In this document: piece after piece, positions 13,958-20,236 of the stretch
Layout of the letters: each line of letters begins with the position of its first letter
Numbering within the stretch: position 1 is the first letter of the stretch
DNA from: Halobacteriales archaeon QS_9_67_15
GTDB taxonomy: Archaea > Halobacteriota > Halobacteria > Halobacteriales > Haloarculaceae
Assembly: GCA_003023165.1 (NCBI GenBank)
Contig: PXSD01000124.1
Span: forward strand, 16,309-37,920
Direction of reading: 5' to 3'
Length of the DNA stretch: 21,612 bases
Notes under the pieces: model-generated
What the model was told of the DNA's origin: nothing
Seen by the model: the letters and a program-made list of their open reading frames with translations, nothing else
The model's database searches: none
Translations under genes and position numbers: made by a program

Positions 13958-15080
13958 TCACTCGGCGGGGAACCACGCAAGCCGGTGGTCGACCCGGAGG
14001 TCGACGCGGACCCGCTGGTCGAGTTCGAGGTCGTCGGCGTGGTTGTGTTCGCAGTACACGGTGTCGCCGCCGTCGAGCCTGACCTGGTAGACGAACGACG
14101 GTCCGGTGTACTGCCTGTGGACGATCTCGCCGTTCCCGGCATTCGAGCCGTCGTCGGCGGGGGTCGCCACGAGGTCGTCCGGTCGGACCATCACGTCGAT
14201 GGTCGCGCCGTCGTACTCCGGACCCAGTCCCTCGATCACGTCGGCCGGGAGCGTCCCGAGGTCCGTCTCGACCGCCTCCGAGGCCAGCTGTCCCGAGACG
14301 AAGCCGGCCTGTCCGAGGAACTCCGCGACGAATCGGGACTCGGGCTGCTCGAAGACGACCTCCGGTCGCCCGGTCTGTTCGACGCTCCCGTCGTGGATGA
14401 CGGCCACGCGGTCGCTGATCGACAGCGCCTCCTCCTGGTCGTGCGTGACCGACACCGCGGTCACGCCCCTTGATGATGTTGCGGACCTCCTCGCGCATCT
14501 CCGTCCGCAGACTCACGTCGAGGTTCGAGAACGGCTCGTCGAGCAGGAGCACGTCCGGTTCCGGGGCGAGCGAGCGCGCGAGTGCCACCCGCTGGCGCTG
14601 CCCGCCGGAGAGGTCGTCCGGGCTGTGGTCGCCGTAGTCCGCGAGGTCCACGAGGTCGAGGAGTTCGGTCCCCCGCTCCTCGCGCTCGGCCGCCGGCCAG
14701 TCGTCGATGCCGAAGGCGACGTTCTCGGCGACCGTGAGGTGCGGGAAGAGCGCGAACGACTGGAAGACCAGTCCCACGTCGCGGTCGTCGGGCGCGACGA
14801 AACTGTCCGGGCCGGCCACCGTCTCCTCGTCGACGCGGATCCGCCCGCCGTCCGGCCGGTCGAGGCCGGCGAGGAGGCGGAGCGTCGTCGTCTTGCCACA
14901 GCCTGAGGGACCCAGCAACGTGAGGAGTTCGCCCTCGTAGACCGAGAGCGTGAGGTCCTCGACGGCCGTCTCGGCCCCGAACGAACGCGTCACGCCGTCC
15001 AGTTCGAGGACGGACCCGCTGCGCTCGCGCTCGGCGTGGACGCGGTCGTTCGCCGCCGCGGGGACTGTGTGTTCGATCAT
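13958..15080 (-). pseudogene. ABC transporter ATPase for iron, frameshifted
   Basis: An FbpC-like ABC ATPase gene split by one frameshift. The first 204 codons (15080 down to 14469) are intact: Walker A GPSGCGKTTT (residues 57-66), LSGGQRQRVALARS, and Walker B VLLLDEPFSNLD. After IIK the frame breaks at 14465-14468. The correct continuation is in another frame from 14464: VTAVSVTHDQEEALSISDRV (with the H-loop His) and a C-terminal TOBE-like domain ending in LAWFPAE. Relatives read IIKEAGVTAVSVTHD here, so a five-base loss explains the break exactly; a single extra base in the GGGG run is the alternative. Without correction the protein would lack the H-loop. The neighbouring permease, binding protein and downstream genes are intact. 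Sequencing error, recent mutation or recoding are all possible. Confidence 0.75.
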
Positions 15081-15100
15081 CGTGTGGCGTCTCTGTCCGC

Positions 15101-16711
15101 TCAGTTGTCCTCCTGTGCCAAAAGCACAGCCATCGAGAGACCCGAGACGAGCACGAGGACGAACGCCGGGACCGCCGCCTGTCCGTACAGCCCGGCCTCC
15201 TCCGCTCGCCAGATGAACGTGACGAGCGTGTCGAACCCGAGCGGCCGGAGCAGCAGCGTCGCGGGCAGTTCCTTCATCGAGGTCAGGAACACCAGCGCCG
15301 CACCGGTGACGATCCCCGGGGCGATGAGCGGGAGCGTCACCGCCCGGAACGCCTCGGTTCGCGAGCGACCCAGCGTCCGCGCCGCCTCGACGAGCCGTCC
15401 GTCGACCTGCATCGTCGACGACTGTATCGACCCGATCGCCTGGGGCATGAATCGAACGACGTAGGCGAACACGAGCAACGGGACGGTCTTGTAGAACGCG
15501 GGCAACACGTCCAGGCTGAAGCTGACGAGTGCGATCGCAAGTACGATCCCCGGCGTCGCGTACCCGACGTAGGGGACGCGCGCGGTCAGCGAGGAGAGCC
15601 GCGACCCCGCAGTGGTTGAGCGGACCGCGACCGGGAGCGCCACGAGCACTGACACCGCCGCCGCGGCGAGCGAGACGTAGACCGAGTTCCAGCCGTACGA
15701 CCACGAGAAGCTCAGCTGCGTGAACTCGTAGCCCGGACCGCCCCGGAACAGCCACGTCGCGAAGATCCCGGTCGGGAGCACGAGTGCGAGGAGCGCGACG
15801 AGCGCCGGCAACGCCATCGCGGGGTACCGCCATAGCCCCAGATCGAGTTCGGCGGCACCGCGGTTACCGCGACTCGCGTACGCACCGGAGTCGTCGGCTC
15901 CGAGCCGGGACTCCGCGGCGAGGATGACGCCCGTCACCGCGAGCAACTGGACCGAAAGGAGGGCCGCGTACCCCTGCATGTGGGCGGTGTGGCGGCTGTA
16001 GATGAACTGCGTGAACACCTCGAGGTTCATGAAGTTCGGCGTCCCGAAGTCGGCGAGGGCGTACAGCGCGACCAGCAGCGCCCCGGCGGCGACGCCGGGG
16101 ACGATCTGGGGGAGAGTCACCCGACGGAACGCCTCGAGGCGACCGCAGTTGAGCGTCCGCGCCGCCTCGACGAGCGACGCGTCGAGCGACAGCAGCGACG
16201 CCCGCGTCGTGAGGAAGACGTAGGGGTACGTGTACAGCGTGAGCACGACCGACGCGCCGAGGAACCCCTCGACGGCCGGAACGGTGACGCCGAGCGGCGC
16301 GAGCGCGTCGGATATCGGCCCGCTCGGCCCGAACGCGGAGATCGCGGCGAAGGCACCGAGGTAACTCGGGACCGCCAGCGGGAGCGCGACGAGGACCGTC
16401 CAGAACCGCCGGAACGGGACCGAGGCCTGCACCGTCAGCACCGCGAGCGGGACGCCCACGAGCGTGCTGGCACTCGTGACGACAGCCACGAGTGCGACGC
16501 TCCGTCCGAGGACTGCGAGCGTCCGTGAGTCCAGCGTGAGTTCGACGACGCGCGAGCCGAGCGTGGTCGCGTCCACGACGAGCCAACCGAGCGGGAGGAC
16601 GAGCGCGGCGACGAGGCCCGTCGCGAGCGCGGCGTAACCGGCGTCGACCGCCACGTCCCCGTCGCCGGAGACGCGGTCGAACAGCCGGCCGCCGCGCTCG
16701 CGCCCGCTCAT
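15101..16711 (-). CDS. Iron(III) ABC transporter permease (two-domain)
   Basis: A 536-residue membrane permease of the FbpB/ThiP type, carrying two fused BPD_transp_1 domains of about six membrane helices each. Both ATPase-coupling loops are visible: EAARTLNCGRLEAFRRVTLP (about residues 185-204) and EAARTLGRSRTEAFRAVTLP (about residues 440-460). Other family marks are YTYPYVFLTTRASL and SMKELPATLLLRPLGFDTL, which occurs in Fe(III) permeases. It should form the channel for ferric iron, or a related cation complex, with the binding protein at 16712. Its ATG directly abuts the binding protein's TAG stop, and its own stop is 20 bases before the ATPase start, so the genes form an operon. The gene is intact although the partner ATPase gene is frameshifted. 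Confidence 0.9.
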   Translation of the reverse strand: MSGRERGGRLFDRVSGDGDVAVDAGYAALATGLVAALVLPLGWLVVDATTLGSRVVELTLDSRTLAVLGRSVALVAVVTSASTLVGVPLAVLTVQASVPFRRFWTVLVALPLAVPSYLGAFAAISAFGPSGPISDALAPLGVTVPAVEGFLGASVVLTLYTYPYVFLTTRASLLSLDASLVEAARTLNCGRLEAFRRVTLPQIVPGVAAGALLVALYALADFGTPNFMNLEVFTQFIYSRHTAHMQGYAALLSVQLLAVTGVILAAESRLGADDSGAYASRGNRGAAELDLGLWRYPAMALPALVALLALVLPTGIFATWLFRGGPGYEFTQLSFSWSYGWNSVYVSLAAAAVSVLVALPVAVRSTTAGSRLSSLTARVPYVGYATPGIVLAIALVSFSLDVLPAFYKTVPLLVFAYVVRFMPQAIGSIQSSTMQVDGRLVEAARTLGRSRTEAFRAVTLPLIAPGIVTGAALVFLTSMKELPATLLLRPLGFDTLVTFIWRAEEAGLYGQAAVPAFVLVLVSGLSMAVLLAQEDN

Positions 16712-17923
16712 CTACAGGACACCGGCGTCGCGCATCAGTTCCAGCGTCGGTTCGAGGTCCGATAGCTCCGCGAGGTCGAACTCCGGCGGGTTCAGTTCGT
16801 CGACCGTCGGGAGGCCGCCGACCGGCTCGACGCCCGGGATCATCGGGTAGGCGAAGCTCACCGTGGCGAAGAACTCCTGGGCCTCCGCCGAGAGGAGGTG
16901 CCGGACGAAGTTCGCGACCAGGTCCTGCTTCTCGGTGCCCTGGATGGCCAGTGCGCCCGCAACGTTGACGAGCGCGCCCGCGTCGCCTTCGGTGAACGCG
17001 AGGTCGACCGGGGCGTCGGGGCGCTGGTTCTTCACGCGCATGGCGTAGTAGTGGTTCGCGAACCCGGCCGGGACCGCGCCGTCGGCGACCTGCTGGGAGA
17101 CGACGTACTCGTTCCCGAAGCGCTCGACGCCGGCGTCCTGCATGTCCGAGAGCCACTGCCGAGCGGCGTCCTCGCCCTCGATGATCCGCATCGCGGTGAC
17201 GAACGACTTGAACGCGCCGTAAGTGGGCGCCCAGCCCATCGACCCCAGCGCGTCCGCGTTCGGGATCTCGGCGACCGTCGACGGGACATCCTCGGCCGAG
17301 AGTTCGTTCGTGTTGTACGGGACGCTCCGGGCTCGGCCGGCGACGCCGACCCACGCGTTGTCTGAGCCACGGAAGTCCGACGGGACCGAGTCGACCGCCT
17401 CGTCCGGCAGCGGGTCGTAGGCGTCGTTGTTCGCGACGTAGCCGAGCGAACTCGCGTCGATGGACCAGAACACGTCGGCCTGGGGTGACCCGGCCTCGAC
17501 CTCGTCGACGATCGTCTGTGCGAGCGACGCCGACCCGGCGTCGGAGGGGAACACAGTGAAGTTCGGATAGATCTCCTCGAGCATCTCGACGAACTGGGAG
17601 TAGATGCCGCCTTCGCCGCCGCCGATGTAGAGATTGAGTTCGCCGGAGAGCTCCGGGAGGTCCTGGATAGAGGTCCCATCGGGTGCCGGTCGCCCGGAAG
17701 CGAGCGTCCCCGAGCCGCGGAACTCGGTGAGCGACGGGATCTCGCCGGCCCCCGTACTGTCACCGTCGCCCGAGTTACTGTCACTCGAAGTACCGTCGTC
17801 CGGACTGCTGTCGGAGTCCGTGCCGCTCCCGGGCGCACCCTCACACCCAGCCAGACTGACGACAGACCCGACAGCAGCTGTCTTCAACAACCGACGACGA
17901 CTGAAGCGCGCGTTCTCCTTCAT
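16712..17923 (-). CDS. Iron(III)-binding lipoprotein (FbpA-like, Tat-exported)
   Basis: A 403-residue extracellular solute-binding protein. The signal has a twin-arginine motif (S8-R-R-R-L-L) and a lipobox ending at Cys27 (SLAGC), so it is exported folded and anchored by lipid. A Ser/Asp/Gly-rich linker (about residues 28-60) follows. The ligand domain starts at LNLYIGGGEGGIYSQFVEML and contains ADVFWSIDASSL, the NHYYAMRV stretch (adjacent tyrosines, as in the iron site of FbpA) and SAEAQEFF near the end. Ferric iron is the likely ligand; thiamine or other FbpA-cluster ligands are less likely. It heads the operon. A TATA box and an operator of DtxR/IdeR type stand immediately before ATG17923, which agrees with control by iron. 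Confidence 0.9.
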   Translation of the reverse strand: MKENARFSRRRLLKTAAVGSVVSLAGCEGAPGSGTDSDSSPDDGTSSDSNSGDGDSTGAGEIPSLTEFRGSGTLASGRPAPDGTSIQDLPELSGELNLYIGGGEGGIYSQFVEMLEEIYPNFTVFPSDAGSASLAQTIVDEVEAGSPQADVFWSIDASSLGYVANNDAYDPLPDEAVDSVPSDFRGSDNAWVGVAGRARSVPYNTNELSAEDVPSTVAEIPNADALGSMGWAPTYGAFKSFVTAMRIIEGEDAARQWLSDMQDAGVERFGNEYVVSQQVADGAVPAGFANHYYAMRVKNQRPDAPVDLAFTEGDAGALVNVAGALAIQGTEKQDLVANFVRHLLSAEAQEFFATVSFAYPMIPGVEPVGGLPTVDELNPPEFDLAELSDLEPTLELMRDAGVL

Positions 17924-17927
17924 GTGC

Positions 17928-17943
17928 TTTAGGCTCCCCTAAA
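17928..17943 (-). promoter_or_regulatory. DtxR/IdeR-like operator at the iron-transport promoter (site 2)
   Basis: TTTAGG-N4-CCTAAA is a perfect inverted repeat with arms of 6 bp. It fills the space between the TATA box (17945-17953) and the start codon (17923), where a repressor would block initiation of what looks like a leaderless mRNA. The core TTAGG...CCTAA resembles the target of DtxR/IdeR metal-dependent repressors; the identity of the regulator is inferred. Confidence 0.65.
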
Positions 17944-17944
17944 G

Positions 17945-17953
17945 AAATAAAAA
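17945..17953 (-). promoter_or_regulatory. TATA box of the iron-transport operon
   Basis: TTTTTATTT on the minus strand is centred about 26 bases before ATG17923, indicating a leaderless transcript that begins at or beside the start codon. Confidence 0.65.
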
Positions 17954-17969
17954 CCTCCCGGTATCGCTA

Positions 17970-19184
17970 TCAGTCGTCGGTGGCGGCGACACCGCGTTCG
18001 ACCTGCGTGGCGTCGAGCGCGTCGAGACAGGCCAGCCAGTCGTGCATGTGCTCGCCGACGAAGTTGAGGAACTCGCCGTTCTCGTAGTCGAACTCGCCGT
18101 CGGCGAGCGCGGTCGCCATCGCCTCGAAGACCGCCCTGTAGCTGTCGGCGTCGTCGCCCACGTCGTCCGCGGACGGCTCTGTCGTCCGAGCGGTCCGTGG
18201 AACCTCCGGTTCCACGCTATCGACGACCTCCCAGACGTGTTCGTTGAGTTCCAGCCCGGGGACCTCGTTGTTCAGGTCGCCGAACGTCGAGCGCGGCGCT
18301 TTGTTGTGCTCACAGAGCGGGGCACCATTATAAATCTGCGTGCCCAGCACGTCGCAGGCGCGCTTGAGGAAGACGCCGCTCCAGATGTCGTCGAACCGGC
18401 CCACGTCCCACTCGTTGTCGTCCATCGGCAGCTGGTAGAACGCGGGGACCACCTCGCGCCGGAAGGCGAGATTCATCGAGCACACGGTGAGGTAGTCGCC
18501 CTCGGCGGCGACGAAGTCCTCGCCGTAGTCGTCGGCGGTGAGGCGCGTCCGGGCCTGTCCCTGCAGGTCGCCGTCCATCAGGATGCGGACGGCGTCGAGG
18601 TCCGGCACGTTCGTCCAGAGGCCCTGCGAGGCGACGACGTCGTCGACGGTGGTCGTGTCCGTCTCGACACTCTCGTCCATCGCACTGTAGGGGTAGCCCC
18701 GCGGGTAGAGGTCGTGGTCCTCGACGTTCTGGTAGAGGACGTTGACCCAGCGCTCGTCGGAGGACACTTCCGTCATCTCGCCCTCGTACGCGAGGTTCTC
18801 CATGTGTCGACCGAAGAAGTCGTACTCCTCGTGGGGGAGCGTGTCGTCGTCGATGAAGAAGCCGTATTCGTAGTCGCCGGTCCACATGTACAGGAGGCCG
18901 AAGCTCGTCTCGGCGTGACTCGCCGCCGGGACGACGTGCTCGTACTCGGAGACGCCGTGCTGTCGGTACCACCCTTCCCGGCGACTCTCGTCGAAGACCT
19001 CGCCGGACAGTCCCTCTTCGTCGAGCATCGCCTCCATCTCGTCGACGTCACAGAAGTCCTCCGTGACGAGGACGAACTGCAGTCGGTCGAGGTCGAACCC
19101 GTGCTCGCGCGCGTTCTCGGCGTAGGCCCTGAGACACTCGTACTCGCGTATCGTCGGCACTACGACGCAGATATCCCGTGTCAT
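17970..19184 (-). CDS. GT75 reversibly glycosylated polypeptide-like protein
   Basis: A 404-residue cytoplasmic protein resembling the reversibly glycosylated polypeptides, the family of plant UDP-arabinopyranose mutases; haloarchaeal copies are often labelled alpha-1,4-glucan-protein synthase. The N-terminus VVVPTIREYECLRAYAENA begins a GT-A-like fold. YGFFIDDDTLPHEEYDFF carries the DDD triad (about residues 114-116) that binds metal and UDP-sugar in this family. VDDVVASQGLWTNVPDLDAVR, QLPMDDNEWDVGRFDDIWSGV and YNGAPLCEHNKAPRSTFGDLNNEVPG are further conserved blocks. The likely activity is interconversion of pyranose and furanose UDP-pentoses, or self-glycosylation; this is inferred from family. 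An acidic tail of ~75 residues follows. Its promoter has the same operator as the iron operon, 46 bases downstream of its stop. Confidence 0.8.
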   Translation of the reverse strand: MTRDICVVVPTIREYECLRAYAENAREHGFDLDRLQFVLVTEDFCDVDEMEAMLDEEGLSGEVFDESRREGWYRQHGVSEYEHVVPAASHAETSFGLLYMWTGDYEYGFFIDDDTLPHEEYDFFGRHMENLAYEGEMTEVSSDERWVNVLYQNVEDHDLYPRGYPYSAMDESVETDTTTVDDVVASQGLWTNVPDLDAVRILMDGDLQGQARTRLTADDYGEDFVAAEGDYLTVCSMNLAFRREVVPAFYQLPMDDNEWDVGRFDDIWSGVFLKRACDVLGTQIYNGAPLCEHNKAPRSTFGDLNNEVPGLELNEHVWEVVDSVEPEVPRTARTTEPSADDVGDDADSYRAVFEAMATALADGEFDYENGEFLNFVGEHMHDWLACLDALDATQVERGVAATDD

Positions 19185-19193
19185 CGCTCTCGT

Positions 19194-19205
19194 ACACGTA
19201 CGTGT
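19194..19205. promoter_or_regulatory. 12-bp perfect palindrome before the GT75 gene
   Basis: ACACGTACGTGT is a perfect palindrome between the start codon at 19184 and operator site 3, sharing one base with it. It could be a second operator or chance. Confidence 0.25.
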
Positions 19206-19220
19206 TTAGGTCGCCCTAAA
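19205..19220 (-). promoter_or_regulatory. DtxR/IdeR-like operator at the GT75 promoter (site 3)
   Basis: TTTAGG-N4-CCTAAA, perfect, with the same arms as site 2 but a different spacer. It begins 21 bases before ATG19184 and overlaps the place where the TATA box must lie (about 19203-19212), so the CCTAAAC half probably is the TATA element. Confidence 0.65.
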
Positions 19221-19417
19221 GAGTCTGTCGTTGTCGCTCCGGGCAGCTGTCAGAGGGGGCACAGCGCTCGATACCTTCGAGGGCAGGAATGCCTATCAGA
19301 CGCCGTACGTTCGTTCGGCGAGCCGATTCGATGGGGTGATTCGGACCCACCTTCGCTGGATCACGTCGTCTCGGTGTGCGGATAGAACTGTTCGGTTATG
19401 TAACTGTGGCAAGGGGA

Positions 19418-19426
19418 ACTATTAAC
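19418..19426 (+). promoter_or_regulatory. TATA box for the phaB transcript
   Basis: ACTATTAAC is centred about 30 bases before ATG19452 and 65 before GTG19487. Transcription should therefore start near 19448-19452, at the mini-ORF start. The rest of 19221-19417 shows no gene. Confidence 0.5.
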
Positions 19427-19451
19427 CCGTTTCCGGGGGCCACTGTAGGGT

Positions 19452-19490
19452 ATGAGAGCGCACCGACGCGACGGGGTGGTGTCCCGGTGA
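19452..19490 (+). CDS. 12-codon leader ORF coupled to phaB
   Basis: MRAHRRDGVVSR, then TGA. The ATG lies about where transcription should begin, so it would be read as a leaderless start. Its stop TGA (19488-19490) overlaps the phaB start GTG (19487-19489) in a GTGA arrangement, the classic geometry for translational coupling. I see no good Shine-Dalgarno sequence before GTG19487. The peptide has no recognisable features; its role, if any, is to bring ribosomes to phaB. It is too short to judge by codon usage. Confidence 0.35.
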   Translation: MRAHRRDGVVSR

Positions 19491-20230
19491 ACCTCGACGA
19501 CCAGACGTGCCTCGTCACGGGGAGTTCCCGGGGTATCGGGAGGGGTATCGTGACGGATCTCGCTTCGCGCGGCGCGGCGGTCGCCGTCAACTACCGGTCC
19601 TCGGCGGCCGAGGCAGAGGCGGTCGTCGAGTCGATCGAGGCGGACGGTGGCACGGCCGTCGCCGCCCGGGCCGACGTCTCCGACCTCGAGAACGTGCGGG
19701 CGATGCGAGGCGAAGTCCACGACTCGCTGGGTCCGGTCGACGTACTTATCAATAACGCCGGGATCACCGTCGACAAGAAGTTCGAGAACATGGACCGAGC
19801 AGACTGGGAAGCGGTCATCGACGTGAACCTCGGCGGCGTCTACAACTGCACGAAGACCTTCTTCAACGACCTCAGGGACGCCCGCCACGGCCGTCTCATC
19901 AACATCTCCTCGGTCGTCGGCCAGCAGGGGAACTACGGACAGGCCAACTACGCGACGACGAAGTCCGGCCTGTTCGGATTCACGCGCACGCTGGCCCTCG
20001 AGATGGCCTCGTCGGGTTCGACGGCGAACTGTATCGCGCCGGGGTTCGTCAAGACCGACATGCTCGAGGAGGTGCCCGAACGCGTCCAGGAGAAGATCCT
20101 GCAGGATATCCCGCTCGACCGGTTCGCGACCGTCCAGGACATCTGCGGCATCGTCTCGTTCGTCGCCAGCGAGGAGTCCAGTTACATGACCGGACAGGTG
20201 CTCGGCGTCAACGGCGGCATGGAGTGGTGA
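19487..20230 (+). CDS. phaB: Acetoacetyl-CoA / 3-oxoacyl reductase (SDR, PhaB/FabG-like)
   Basis: A 247-residue short-chain dehydrogenase reducing 3-ketoacyl thioesters with NADPH. It has TGSSRGIGRG (cofactor loop, residues 10-19), NNAGI, the catalytic Ser in NISSVVGQQG, and YATTK (Tyr and Lys of YxxxK). The ending MTGQVLGVNGGMEW is typical of PhaB and FabG. I chose GTG19487 (VNLDDQTCLVTG) because related proteins begin MNL-x-x-x-TCLVTG; the frame is open upstream to GTG19376, but that lies before the TATA box. In haloarchaea such genes serve polyhydroxyalkanoate synthesis. The next gene, an acyl-CoA carboxylase subunit, starts six bases later, so they are co-transcribed, which fits a propionyl-CoA/PHA link. 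PhaB and FabG cannot be told apart with certainty here. Confidence 0.82.
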   Translation: MNLDDQTCLVTGSSRGIGRGIVTDLASRGAAVAVNYRSSAAEAEAVVESIEADGGTAVAARADVSDLENVRAMRGEVHDSLGPVDVLINNAGITVDKKFENMDRADWEAVIDVNLGGVYNCTKTFFNDLRDARHGRLINISSVVGQQGNYGQANYATTKSGLFGFTRTLALEMASSGSTANCIAPGFVKTDMLEEVPERVQEKILQDIPLDRFATVQDICGIVSFVASEESSYMTGQVLGVNGGMEW

Positions 20231-20236
20231 GCTGAG

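Noticed and set aside
13497..15833. A 778-codon open frame on the minus strand
   Set aside because: It is the ATPase frame running open on both sides: upstream it covers the permease in a wrong frame and downstream it continues past the frameshift into wrong-frame sequence. Only 15080-14469 has family motifs.
19376..19486. Upstream GTG start for the phaB gene giving a longer protein
   Set aside because: It lies before the TATA box at 19418, and the extra residues have no counterpart in SDR reductases.
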